Positions 53,501 to 63,880 of a stretch of DNA of 64,000 nucleotides are shown here, one piece after another. Under the pieces are notes generated by a model. The model was not told the origin of the DNA, did no database searches, and saw only the letters and a list, made by a program, of their open reading frames with translations. Source of the DNA: Ligula intestinalis (lineage: Eukaryota; Platyhelminthes; Cestoda; Diphyllobothriidea; Diphyllobothriidae); assembly GCA_036362985.1 (NCBI GenBank), contig JAYGXS010000007.1:22912997-22976996 (forward strand), written 5' to 3'. Each line of letters opens with the position of its first letter. The stretch's first letter is position 1. A program made the translations under genes and the position numbers.

Positions 53501-56500
53501 TGCGTTGACTTTTAACGGATGACTATCCAGGCGTCGCTTTAACACGTTAGTAGGTTATCAATAAGTGCATATATATGTGTGACGGCACGACCATACAAAA
53601 GATACATCTCAGACGACTAGCCTAGAATCCATACCTTGTCTGAATTGAACCACGCGAAGGCCTCATATCCTCAAAAGCTTTAATTTTTATTTGGTGGAGA
53701 GCCCTTTTGCGGTTTCTTATTGGCCTTTTGGCCGCATAATAAATATCAGGGATCCTCGCATCCCCTATCACTTTCCTTACTGCTGTCTATCAGCTTCTCT
53801 TACTTTTACTTAACAGGGTTGTCGCTCAGTGGATGAGTTTGAATGCCTCAACCGCATCGAGGAGGGCACCTACGGTGTGGTCTATCGGGCCCGAGACAAG
53901 AAAACCAGCGAGATTGTGGCTCTGAAACGTCTAAAGATGGAGAAGGAGCGTGACGGCTTCCCGATCACCTCTCTGCGCGAAATCAACACCCTGATGAAGG
54001 CTCAACACGAGAACATTGTCACAGTGCGCGAGGTCGTTGTTGGCAACAATATGGACAAGATCTACCTGGTCATGGACTATGTGGAGCACGACCTGAAGGC
54101 CCTGATGGAGGTATGCTTTTCATGCACACACACATACATTGAGAAAGTGCCCATGTTTTATTGTGCATTTCTGCTGACGCTTTCAGGTACCTGGCTGGGG
54201 TGCTTGTCGGCGGCAGGTCAATCCTACGAAATGAGGTAAAACCGTAGAATTGATAGCTCATGTTTCTATCGTTGGATCAATATACTTGAATTAACAGACC
54301 GCTGCCCCCCTCCCCCCCAGACAACGACCTTAGAGGCTCAAAATGCTTTCTTGTAGGAGTAGTAGGTTTTATATCGGTTTACCAACACATGGAAATATTA
54401 AACGTTACTTAAATGTAGTTAGTAATATATCACGTTATGTTTAATGTAGTGACCAGTTATGAATGAGCATTCGTGTCTCTCTCGTGTGTCTCTCATCTCA
54501 GCTGGGTCATAATTTTAAGCCGGTGGTGGTGAAGGTGCGACCTGAAGGACACCAATTCAAATGTGACCTAAGTTCGACCAAGTTACTTGTATCTGAAAGA
54601 ACAAACCTGACAAAAACAAAGGAGAATGGAGCGGCGTCTTCTAGCTCATTAGCCTTCATCAGCCAGCTATGCCCAATCCAGGATTTTCCAACACCCGAGG
54701 CTCGCACCGGTGCCCTGTTGAGTGAAAGTCCAACGCTTTGACCATCGAGTCACGGGCTTGTAAATGATGGTATATAGTTGCGAATTTTGGGTTCGAATCC
54801 TAGCTCAGACGGTAAAGTCTTCAGACAGCATTTGCCTGGACTATATAGAGTCAAGTCTAGTTTAAAGGACAGCTGTCTTGTTGACGCTTGCTCACTTTCT
54901 CGGCGCAACTACAACGATGGAGATGGGGCATCATAAACTGCCTCTGTGCACTCTGTGTGGTTTCCTCGCAAACTACTGCAGCATTGAGTGAAATATCTGG
55001 ATTTGGTTTTGCATAAAATGGCAATCACTGACTCCTCTAGATACCATTAAATACACTTTGTTTTATAACCTTCCTATTGCTCGGTGTTTTTGGATAAGCA
55101 TTATTATTATTGGCAATGCACCGACTTGGAGGTTTTTTAAAGCTGAAACCGATATAGTTGCATCGAAGCCAGGAGTAGCTAATAAGGCAGGGAATAGTAC
55201 CTGGCGTCGTTTACTGTCCATATGGTTCTGAAACCCGCAGTCGTATTAGCCTTGAACAGGAGATCTGAACTGCTCCTGTGTTTTCAAGGTTCTAGTCAAA
55301 TCGTAGGGTCTTTCGGGCAGCCCTTTCTGTCCTGAAATGAGAGAGGTAGAAGCAGATGCACAGCCTGCTTCACTTCGTTTTGTAACTGAGAATGGCCCTC
55401 TGACTGTCCCGTTGTCCGTACCACATGGCCTCATCCCCTCGTAGAGCTGAAAAGGTATATGTGCTTGAAGACAGCCGAATTTCTGCCCGATTTTATAGAG
55501 TCCAGCACGATTCATCGCGTCGAAGGCTTCTCTTAGATCCACAAAGGTGCCTTAAAGGTGAGTTTTCATCTCCTAGGCGGGCGGGCGACGACGATCATGT
55601 GGTTTGTTCCGCGGTGTCCTCAGAAGACAGAATAGCCGTTTTGCAAGCAGTTCCTGTTCTAGGCGGCCGTTAAGGAGAATGCGGTGATGTTGAGCAGCGA
55701 GGTGCTTTTGCGGTTATCATCACAGAGTTGTCAGCTCCCATTCTGCTTGTAGATGTGAAAAATAACTGCTTCCGCCGATTCCTGAGGAAAGTGTCCTTGG
55801 CACCATCTGCACTAACCAAATGGTTCATCATAAGACCCATTAGTTTTGTGTTTATTGTTATAACCTTGGCACAGGCCACGATGTTCACCGTCCATTAACG
55901 GCTCCATCGAATCTCCAAGGGAGAACTCAATAGCAGAGTGAAGAATTGCAGTGTATTGCCCTATGCTAACAACGTGCTTTATAGTGGAAAGCAAGCATGT
56001 ACCAGATCGGCCTGCAATCGGGCCGATCAGACACTGTCTTCAAGAGGGTAACAGCTAGACTGGTCTTCTGACTCGTTCGACTGGCGGAGCAGGGTCCTAA
56101 CCCCTGCCGGCAGCTTGCATGACATCATGTGCATTGCATATGGGTAGATCGGTAGTTTGGCGGGCAAGCGAGTCGGTTAGGGCGACTCCTAACATTTATT
56201 ACCGTCCCTTTTTTGCTCGCACCCACGTAGCGGCGGACCTGGGCTTTGAGTGCTCGCCCCGTTTGTATGCAACCGGCACGGGCTCCACCTAACTTAAGTT
56301 ATCTTGTCGTAAACTTCAAGACATGCTGGAGTACAGCAAAACGGAGGTCTTCTTAGATCTATTTCGAAAACCCCCCAGGAGGCAGAAAATGGAAAAATTT
56401 GGCAGACCTTCACACCTCGTTTTATCAACGGCTTTACTAGATAGCGTTTCTACTCGCCGAATCTTTTTTTTTTCTGCGCCATCGTAGGTGATGAGCGGAC

Positions 56501-59500
56501 CGTTTAGTGTTGGAGAGGTGAAGTGTCTGCTCACCCAACTCCTCAGGGCTGTCCGGCACTTGCACAACAACTGGATCCTGCATCGCGATCTGAAAACCTC
56601 CAACCTCCTCCTGAGTCACAGTGGAATTTTGAGGGTAAGCTACTTAACTTGTTTGTGGTTGTGTTTTATTGTCAAACTCTCTTGTGGAACAGTAGTGTCC
56701 AGCCTCACCCCCCTCGGATAACACGTTTTCCTCTTGTTGTCTTCAGGTTGGTGACTTCGGTCTTGCGCGGGAGTACGGTTCTCCATTGAAACACTACACG
56801 GAGGTCGTAGTCACTCTGTGGTATCGTGCACCGGAGCTTCTTTTAGGTGCGTTGCCCGCCCTTCTCATCGATAAAAAACTGCTTTAATTCTCTGCTCTAT
56901 TTTTTGCCCTGCAACCTTCCTTCTCTCGCTTCTTCCAGGCACGAAACAGTATTCCTGCCCAATCGATATGTGGTCAGTGGGATGCATATTTGCCGAGTTT
57001 CTGCTACAGCGTCCCCTGTTCCCCGGGAAGGGCGAAGTGGATGAGCTTAACATGATCTTCCGCGACTTGGGCACTCCGAACGAACGCATTTGGCCCGGTG
57101 TCACCCAGCTGCCGGGCATGAAACGTTGCGTCTTCACAGAATACGCCTACAACCAGCTGCGCCGACGGTTTACAGAAAAGCAGATCTCAGACCACGGATT
57201 TGATCTTCTTAACAGGTGAGTCAGAAGTCGCCATTAACCGCCCCAACCGCTTCGCAGGTCTCTGCGAACCAAAAAATCTTTTAAACTTCGCTGTTATTAA
57301 AATCTAAGTTACTGTATTCAAATTTATTTGGTCAATGCCTTTACGTCACACAGGTGTACTCGCAGGCAAATAAAGTATAACATTTAACATAGTACTAACA
57401 AATTGTGAGTAGCATTGGTTTTACAAATAACTCTTGTCTGCGATTCGTGTGGTTTGAGTTCAGGTCGTCGAAGGACAACAGGGGACACAAGCGTTTCTTT
57501 AAGAGCTGTAGGAACGTCGTCTCCATGACTGATTGCGAGAGGTTATTCCATTGCTCTGTTGTTGAAAAATCCAAAGTGGAGTTTAAGCTTAGCCATTTTC
57601 ATGCGCACTTTCATTGAGTGTCCAGGAAAATGAGGCGAGGAGTGCTACTGAAACATGTCCCCAAAGCGCAGTCCTTGCTCCAGACCGTGTATTCTCCTGT
57701 AAACTAAGATAAAATTAGCTTTTTGCTGCCTGGATGAAAAGGATTTTCTTTAATGTTTGAATTGGAGGGTAGCCACTCACCCCAACACTCCGGCCACTAC
57801 ACTGTGGCCTAATACATCTCGGGCGCACAAAGTTCGCAGCACTTGGTGGAGGTAACGTAAAATTAGTGAATTCGTGGGTCAAATTGCCACACAGGATGAG
57901 TCAGTTCGTGCTCCCACCCCTTTTCGTTCTAGGATGGTAGTACTTGTACTTGTTACGGCTGCGAACATGCCTGATCTAGCTGGCCTCGATTATGTCCACG
58001 AGTGACGATATGTAGCAGCAGACCTGGGCAGTTTAATCCATTCTCATCCATCGCGAACGTCAGAGGTCGAATACGGAAGGTCCAAGAACAAATGCTGACG
58101 GACTGAGTCAAGCCAGGTTTTGAGCTGACCCCCCTTTTCAACGTCTGCAACTGAGTAAGGGTGTAGGACCGAGGGCCGTCACACTAGGTCCGTGGGATTG
58201 ACAACGAAGAATGTTTCTAATCCCCCCCCCTCAGACGTCCTCCTGGGATGGCCTGGGATATCCTTATGATGTCACAGCGAGTGTGAACTGTCTCATTTGA
58301 GACAAAGTCAGTGTACTTCATTCGAAGAATTGTCCTCAAACTGTGGTGCTCAAATACGTCCCGTTTTCGCCCATCTTCAATTGGCATAGTCTAACATTAT
58401 TATCCATAGAGAAGGACAGACCGGACGGATGTAATGTGCACTCGAATCTTCGTGGCTATCGCGATGTCGCGTCCGATCCATATGCACTCTCTATGGCTTG
58501 AAGAAAACTAACAAGCTTATTCTTACTTTGTCCTTTCAGCACCAGTCTCGTCCCGAGCTTTTTAAAACTTTCTACTATTTAAAGTTGATAGCCACCAATC
58601 TCGAGAGCTGCCTTCTCCTGAAAACACGCTCTCCTGTATAAGACAGAGGGGGATGGAGTTGAGTGTTTTTCTATTTGTTAGAAAAATCCATAAAATCAGA
58701 GTCGCCAGAGCCGTGTTCTAACGGAGGAAATTGAGCGAAATTTGTCTCATTTTAAGGAACCTTTTCACCCTTACTAACATATTCTGGCAGAAATCTCCCG
58801 AGCGAACGGGTGCACAGTACACACGAACCTTCGTAAGGATTTTTACATCGCGTCGGGTCCATGAGCACTTTTTACGGTTTTAGAAAACTCATGGTGCTGC
58901 GTCATTTCGGAAAACAATGTCGTCCCTACTCTGTCCATTCAGTAGCAACCTCGCTCCGACGTATTTTAAATTGTCTACTTCTTCAAGTTGACAGTCTGGA
59001 CTTTCACGCAGATGTGTTTTTGGTAGCATGTAGACAGATTCATCGGATAAAGCTGTAGCCTCGGTTATTTGGAGCTTTTTATGATTTCCTGCTTTTTTCC
59101 TTTTCTGGATTTCACTGTGCGTAAAAGCACGCATTATAAATAAAAAAGGAAACTCTGCAAATATTCCCATTCCTAAGTTTAGAAGTCAAGTTGGCAAACA
59201 TATGTTTTCAACAAATCATCATCAGGCCAAAACATTTCCAGGTTACTGAAAACTGTGCAGTTGGACAGGTTTAAATAGTGCAGTCTGATAAACCCCCACA
59301 AACTAACCCAATTATCTCTCCTATACCTCCCCCGTCTCCTAACACAAGAACCTCTACGCGCCGACCTCGCGATGCGGGCGACGCGTAAACGATGAATTGT
59401 AATTAGACTGCACATTTTAACTCTGTCCTACTCTACAGCTTTCATTACCCTGCAAATGTTTAGGCCTCATGAGGATTTGCTGAAAACATATGTTTGCCAA

Positions 59501-60745
59501 CTTGATTTCTCAAAAAGGAAGCTATTTTTGGAAACCTTTCCGACCGCGCGCGGCTTTTATTGACTGATTTTGCTTGGACGAAAAATTAGACTGTGATCTG
59601 CTCTGAGAATCTCGTATACTCGCACTTCACGCTTTGCATATTTAGTGCACCTACGAATTTTCCAACATATTTCTGGCTTTCTCTTAAATGCGACTTGGGA
59701 AGGTGATAGGATACGTGCTTTCACATGACTTTTTTTAGAATCCCAACTCTCACGTTACTTTAATAAACTCAATAGCGTTTTTAAATAAGTTTACGAAGTT
59801 GACTTATGCTTACGCCACCCCGCGCGGCTTTCGAATTTGAGCCACCCATTTTTTTGCTCTCCATTCACGTGGGAATGATTATACTATACCATCCTTTCGA
59901 ATCCTCTGCTTTGTTTGTCTGCATTTGTGATCATGAGTTCATATCTACAGTACACTGCTACCTTTTTAAATGAACGAAAACAAGTTATTTTATCTACAAC
60001 ATATCACCAACCCAATATTTGTCAAATGCGGCCAATCTGTCGCATATGCAATTCACCAACAACACCAACATCGACAATTCTCCGTAGGATGACAACACGA
60101 AGAAAAAAGCGTGTGAAGAAGCGGAAATGGAGAAGTTGAAAGCCAATCTGTTTCCATAGTGCATGTGAATGTCGTGAAAACTTGACTTGTTAGTATTGCA
60201 TGACCGTTTACTTTTGTCCTTTTAAAATGACCCTTTATTTATCTTACCATCTGCTCTCCGTGAATGGAGCCATTTTTGCTTAAAATTCAGGTTTGTAAAA
60301 TCCTCAAAATAGAATTTTCTCTCATGCTCATGCTTCCGTTGTTACTAGCTTTCTCACCTACTGTCCGGAGCGGAGGATAACAGCAGACAAGGCGCTCAGC
60401 CACCCCTACTTCAGCGAACGCCCGCGCGCCATCGACCCCTCAATGTTTCCCACCTGGCCTGCCAAATCGGAAGGCGGCAAGATAACCAACCGACGTGGCA
60501 ATTCACCCCGACCCCCACCCGGCGGTGGTGCTCTCGCGGCCGCGGCAGAACACCGCGGCTCCGGCGGCACCTTTAGTCACCTGAGCGCGGCCTTTGACAG
60601 GCTCCAGCAACCCCCACCGCCTCTGGGTGGTCAGCGTTTCTACGCCCGCTCACCGTCGCGACCCAACACGGCTCAGGGCGCAGGTAGTCAGCAGGCCGGC
60701 ATGGGCTCCGGTGGGCCCGACCAGGGCTTCCTTCTCCGGTTCTAA
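47454..60745 (+). CDS. CDK11: Cyclin-dependent kinase 11 (PITSLRE kinase), eight coding exons
   Basis: The exons are 47454-47588, 49364-50147, 51315-52291, 53817-54110, 56488-56634, 56747-56846, 56939-57215 and 60349-60745. All introns are GT-AG and phases agree throughout, giving 3111 nt and 1036 residues. Residues 1-632 are low-complexity: poly-Gln, Arg/Ser-rich and acidic runs. The kinase domain starts near 641: GTYGVV loop 649-654, lysine K669, PITSLRE helix 681-687, HRD aspartate D764, DFG 782-784, APE 807-809. [20 protein letters not shown] is close to the vertebrate CDK11 kinase start. The T-loop reads YTEV where vertebrates have YTPV. The tail is Pro/Gly-rich and ends GFLLRF. In other animals CDK11 pairs with cyclin L in the nucleus and acts in transcription and pre-mRNA splicing. 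It is slightly longer than the human protein (about 780-795 residues) because of the N-terminal region. Start: an in-frame TAG lies directly before the ATG. Confidence 0.95.
47589..49363 (+). other. CDK11 intron 1
   Basis: 1775 bp. It holds a degenerate CR1-like tail near 48020-48090 and a possible CR1-like C-terminal piece at 48300-48390 ([12 protein letters not shown]). There is also an unrecognised 127-codon frame at 48551-48934 and a short TG microsatellite at 49145-49165. No host exon is recognised inside. Confidence 0.6.
49364..50147 (+). CDS. CDK11: CDK11 coding exon 2
   Basis: Residues 46-306 plus the first base of codon 307. The acceptor is TTTTGTAG and the donor GTGAGG. It encodes a disordered stretch: an acidic start, poly-Gln ([12 protein letters not shown]), an Arg/His/Ser-rich part, a Pro run ([13 protein letters not shown]), and an acidic Ser/Glu block before a basic segment ([17 protein letters not shown]). 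The base composition is strongly GC-rich compared with the introns. The 223-codon minus-strand frame over this exon is a by-product of that composition. Confidence 0.88.
50268..50475 (-). repeat. tRNA-derived SINE in CDK11 intron 2
   Basis: On the minus strand it reads GAGCCCGCAACGCAGTGGTT then AAAGCGTTAGAC (A-box region) and GCGGGTTCGAGTGTCGGGG (B box). A tail-side body follows. It is a pol III-type SINE, not a functional tRNA gene. Confidence 0.75.
50560..50700 (-). repeat. Second SINE copy in CDK11 intron 2
   Basis: On the minus strand GCCAGCAGTGGATGAGAACG then TTGGACCTCTAAC and TATCGAGCCTCGAGTG follow the same A-box and B-box layout as the copy at 50268-50475, more degenerate. Confidence 0.6.
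51315..52291 (+). CDS. CDK11: CDK11 coding exon 3
   Basis: Residues 307 (split) to 632. It is rich in Ser/Arg ([20 protein letters not shown]), Lys and Pro, then a long acidic run ([20 protein letters not shown]), then [15 protein letters not shown], and ends PYYYPSIQ. That end stands where vertebrate CDK11 has a short Pro-containing stretch directly before GCRS, which supports the splice to exon 4. The acceptor is CCTTTTAG and the donor GTTCGT, a weak but valid GT site. The 274-codon frame in the second frame is a by-product. Confidence 0.9.
52292..53816 (+). other. CDK11 intron 3
   Basis: 1525 bp of AT-rich sequence. No mobile element or exon is recognised. The acceptor side is strong (CTTTTACTTAACAG). 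Confidence 0.6.
53817..54110 (+). CDS. CDK11: CDK11 coding exon 4: kinase N-lobe
   Basis: Residues 633-730. It carries the glycine-rich loop ([12 protein letters not shown]), the ATP-anchoring lysine in IVALKRLK, and the PITSLREI cyclin-contact helix that names the family. It ends [12 protein letters not shown] at the hinge region. Phase 0 at both ends. Confidence 0.97.
54500..54765 (-). repeat. tRNA-derived SINE in CDK11 intron 4
   Basis: On the minus strand AGCCCGTGACTCGATGGTCA then AAGCGTTGGAC (A-box region) and CCGGTGCGAGCCTCGGGTG (B-box region) match the layout of the intron 2 SINEs. Confidence 0.6.
55190..55680 (-). mobile_element. RTE-like non-LTR retrotransposon fragment
   Basis: The minus-strand frame near 55545-55250 contains [20 protein letters not shown], then [10 protein letters not shown] and [20 protein letters not shown]. 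This is the catalytic-palm region of RTE-type reverse transcriptase, where families normally read VDLTKAFDTVNR and later GVKQGC. The catalytic aspartate of the first motif is kept. The frame is broken and both ends are missing, so it is dead. Confidence 0.8.
56488..56634 (+). CDS. CDK11: CDK11 coding exon 5: catalytic loop
   Basis: Residues 731-779. It includes [20 protein letters not shown], with the catalytic HRD aspartate (D764) and the conserved KTSN. The donor is GTAAGC. Phase 0 at both ends. Confidence 0.96.
56747..56846 (+). CDS. CDK11: CDK11 coding exon 6: DFG and activation segment
   Basis: Residues 780-812 plus one base. [20 protein letters not shown] then [13 protein letters not shown] contains the magnesium-binding DFG and the APE motif. 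The 112-bp intron before it and the 92-bp intron after it are short. Confidence 0.96.
56939..57215 (+). CDS. CDK11: CDK11 coding exon 7: kinase C-lobe
   Basis: Residues 813 (split) to 904 plus two bases. [20 protein letters not shown] and [20 protein letters not shown] are typical CDK C-lobe sequence. It ends DHGFDLLN at the donor GTGAGT. Confidence 0.96.
57460..57610 (-). mobile_element. CR1-like C-terminal remnant
   Basis: On the minus strand [12 protein letters not shown] and, after a frame change, [20 protein letters not shown] resemble the FFxNRVVxxWNxLP ending of CR1-type ORF2 proteins, as at 37335-37500. Confidence 0.5.
58250..59170 (-). mobile_element. RTE-like non-LTR element, C-terminal fragment
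   Basis: On the minus strand, [20 protein letters not shown] (near 58995-58935), then [18 protein letters not shown] (near 58460-58405), then [20 protein letters not shown] (near 58360-58300) follow the order seen after the RT domain in RTE elements. Stops and frame changes are frequent. It may be two pieces. Confidence 0.7.
59184..59515. mobile_element. Penelope-like 3' end with an inverted terminal copy (foldback)
   Basis: 59290-59515 matches the 3' end of the Penelope fragment at 16351-17285, in plus orientation (CACGCGCCGAC-like core, AAACGATGAATTGTAATTAG, ending CATATGTTTGCCAACTTGA). 59184-59289 is an inverted copy of its last ~105 bp (TCAAGTTGGCAAACATATG at the start). The result is an inverted repeat with a loop of about 110 bp. 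Tandem or inverted terminal pieces are known for Penelope-like elements. Confidence 0.75.
60349..60745 (+). CDS. CDK11: CDK11 coding exon 8: kinase end and C-terminal tail
   Basis: Residues 905 (split) to 1036 and the TAA stop. [20 protein letters not shown] closes the kinase domain, [18 protein letters not shown] is the conserved CDK11 post-kinase segment, and the tail is Pro/Gly/Ser-rich, ending [11 protein letters not shown]. The stop at 60743-60745 agrees with the phase of all upstream exons. Confidence 0.95.
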
Positions 60746-60845
60746 TCTCCTGTTTCCGCTTCCCCGACTGGTCGCCTTTCCTACACCTGTTTTTTTAGTT
60801 GCATTGTTGCCACCGCATCATGTACACACATACCTATATTTATAC

Positions 60846-60851
60846 AATAAG
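60846..60851 (+). terminator. Possible CDK11 polyadenylation signal
   Basis: AATAAG lies about 100 bp after the stop codon, in a T-rich context. It is a one-base variant of AATAAA, and no AATAAA is seen nearby. Confidence 0.35.
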
Positions 60852-63479
60852 ATTTTGTGATAATTGATTGCCTGCCTTCTTCCGCGTTAGCACAACCACT
60901 TGCGTCTTCGTTGCACCGTGTTCCTTCACCCCCCCGTTCCCTACTGTTCGTTTCGCGTTGTTCATGTTATTGACCATGTCATCTCGAAACTCGTGCACTT
61001 CTTACGCTTACTTTTGCCCCAGTGGGCCGGCTGAAACGCTCACAGCTGTTATCCGTCGTACATTTGATAGCAGAAGACTGTTCCTATCGCTGTGGTTGCC
61101 ATGTCCTGCTTTAAGTCGTATGGCAATGACTTTGCTGGCAGTAAGTGCAAAACAAAGCCAGCTTAAATAATCAAGAGGAAGTTACTTGTTTTTAAGTTAA
61201 GCATGGACTGGACATGAGAATATAGATTTACCGTATTACAGTTCAGTTTATTTGAGAGCAATTTAGATGTGCACCCTTGAACCCTCCGTTTGTTTCATGC
61301 AGTGGAAGTATGTCAAAATTTTGGAATATCAAAAATATGCAGGTGAACAAACTATTGCATGCATGAGCAGCCTTGGGAGACGTATGTAGATGCGTTTTTG
61401 TGCAATACAGTAGTTACTTTAAGCACAGGTATGTCACAAGGAAGGTAGTGTCATCTCCGGTTTTCGAGCTTTGCGAGTACAGGGGTAAATCATAAATGTT
61501 ACTTAAAGAGTGCGAGTAGTATTATAACAATAATTATTTTGTATCATGAGGCATCAGGACGACAGCGGTCGGGTCGCGTTGTGCTACGTACATTAGGTGC
61601 ACTATCTCATGAAATCCAACGATTTTTACGAGTAACTCCCTCTTACTCAAACGCAGCCCAAGCTGTGGCTCCCAATGTCTTACAGCAATAAAGTAATGAT
61701 CGTTCTTCACAAAAGGGCATATTATGATTTATGAAGGAATATGACGTTTTATAAAAACACCAGCTTTTTTAACAAAGTGGAAATCGGGCGCACTACGTAA
61801 ACTTAAGTTTTACATGTAGAGGAAGCCCGTTCATTCAAAACCACCGAGTAAATAAAGCAGCACAGGTAAAATTACGTTGGAAAATATCCGTTTTGTAAAG
61901 TTTTCGAATACATATGCTTCCATATTACGTGCAACATAATGTATGGCTGTTACCTAAGAGCCCAAATTTCGAGTATATATTTTAAAACGTTTTCACGAGA
62001 ACTGCTAGTTGTTTCTTTCGTTTTTACATCACTTGGCTTATTTTGGACTAAGGCAACCACATTTACGCTTGATATGCCCCATTGGGAGATCACAGGAGTA
62101 ATATATTGCTTAAGCTCACTTGCGGACATAAATAAATAGAATTGTCGGGAATAATTGTAAACGTACCATTTTTGGTATACCAAGAGTTATTTCCTTCCGC
62201 CATATTTTTGTAATTATTTCGATACGTCTATTACGAATAGGTGTAGATCTTACATGAAATTCTAATTAAGACTTTACGATTTTCACTGGCTTTAGTCAAT
62301 TGACCATAAATAATTAGTATATTCTATGTGCTACCCAAAACCTTCACAATAAGGTATATCTGAAAGCTTTTACATAAATAACCAGGTTTTCAACATTTTT
62401 TTCTCTAGCAGCTGTCTGCGTGTGTCATAATTACAGAACCACCCAATCATGTGAACTCATTGCCGAGAAAAATGAGCGTCCACTACAAAAGTCGCGAATG
62501 AATATGCTCAAGATTGATTTAGAAAAAATCTAAAAAAGCTAACTCTTGAAAACAAGCTTTTCTTATATGTTTTGGCGTCTGATTTCTGCGTACTTCAATT
62601 TTTTTGAAGATTAAGTCAAGATCAGAATGGGACATTTTGGCCAGTTTATTGATTCCCCTAAACATAATGGAAAAATCTTCCGTTGTAAATGAAAGAACTA
62701 ACCCTTTTATATAAATCGGAACAGTTTTCAGTATATTTGGTTACTTCTAGGCTCAGTTCTACAATAACAAATAGAATGCAGAGTGGCAATAAAATCAACG
62801 GTGACTTTTGAGAAAACTGTATCGCAATATCCCGTGACAACTCACTCAAATGTGTGTTATCTTAACTGTCTTCAACTTTTTATTGACTTAAAAATCAATT
62901 TAATTACTATATACTCATAAAGTCCTCATTCGCATTCATTGCCTGCAACCCTTTAAATATAAAATATATATTTCTAACAAGGTTATAGCAAGAAACAGCT
63001 TTAAACATTTATTACTCAATTTTATGACACAAAACTGGGCAGATTAACAAAATATATTTTTTTAAACTTATTTCGCTCTTCTTTTTCCATAAATAGTGCG
63101 TTATCTTATAATAACACTAACCTCGATTTCAAGGAGGCCAAAAAAAATTTTCCGTTCTGCGAACAGATATAACTAAACAGTTCCTGCTCTTCATGAGTGT
63201 TTTTTTATAGTGCAACACGCACTAAAAATAAGTTGTTTTCCGCAACGTCTAATAGCATAGGAAATTTCTCGGTTATCAACAAACGCTGAATTTCACCCAT
63301 TTTCGCCTCTTTTTTCTCCCAGTATACTGATCTGAACGGAAGTAACTTCTATTCAACATCATTTTGCGCCTCACGTCAATCCAATGAACTAATTTATTAA
63401 CCTCAAATGTGTGTTAAGTCCCCCAACCTCCAATCTTTCATCAGATATGTAATCTACTGTACTTAAATGTTCACCTCAT
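60852..63479. other. AT-rich intergenic region
   Basis: No gene is recognised. A minus-oriented non-LTR tail (TTCAG then TTTATT) lies at 61239-61262. Another copy of the AT-rich repeat of 31775-31945 lies at about 63195-63330. Open frames are short and without motifs. Confidence 0.4.
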
Positions 63480-63880
63480 CTCAGTTTAAGAGCTTCTATG
63501 GATGCAGACCTAACAGTATCCTCACCTCTGTGTTGGCGAAGAAGCACTTCCGTGTGTTCAGCTTGGCACTAATAACACGTAGTTTGGTTTAGGTGGCTTA
63601 GTAGGTTAGTTGTAGTGGCTAACTCGAAGACTTCTCCAGGTATTCAACAACAGTCCTGACCGCATAGGATACGGAAAGTTTGTATGAGGTCACGCCGTAA
63701 TTAGCTCTAACTCAGAGGAAAGAGATCGAGTTTCCAAGGGAAGTGTCCTCTCTCCAGTTTCTAGTTTGGTTGCATGCCCCTGAATTTTTCCTAGGAGGTT
63801 GTAGTCTTTGGCCGTTCAGGGTCTGCATGTTTGGATAACAAACTCCAGTTGCAGCCGCACAAAATTTCAAAGGGCTTTAG
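63480..63880 (-). mobile_element. Degenerate CR1-like 3' region
   Basis: On the minus strand, LRVISAKLNTRKCFFAN near 63600-63535 corresponds to LRITGARLDTRKFFFGN of the copy at 36490-37510. Stops and frame changes are frequent. It extends towards the window end without a clear border. Confidence 0.5.

Larger units (their letters stand above)
54111..56487 (+). other. CDK11 intron 4 with SINE and RTE-like remnants
   Basis: 2377 bp. It holds a reverse SINE (54500-54765) and a reverse RTE-like RT fragment (about 55190-55680). 55680-56300 is unrecognised. The acceptor is TTTTTTTTTTCTGCGCCATC then GTAG. Confidence 0.65.
57216..60348 (+). other. CDK11 intron 7 with several retroelement remnants
   Basis: 3133 bp, the longest intron. 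It holds a CR1-like C-terminal piece (57460-57610, -), a long RTE-like C-terminal fragment (58250-59170, -) and a Penelope foldback (59184-59515). 59520-60348 is AT-rich and unrecognised. The acceptor is GTTGTTACTAG. Confidence 0.65.
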
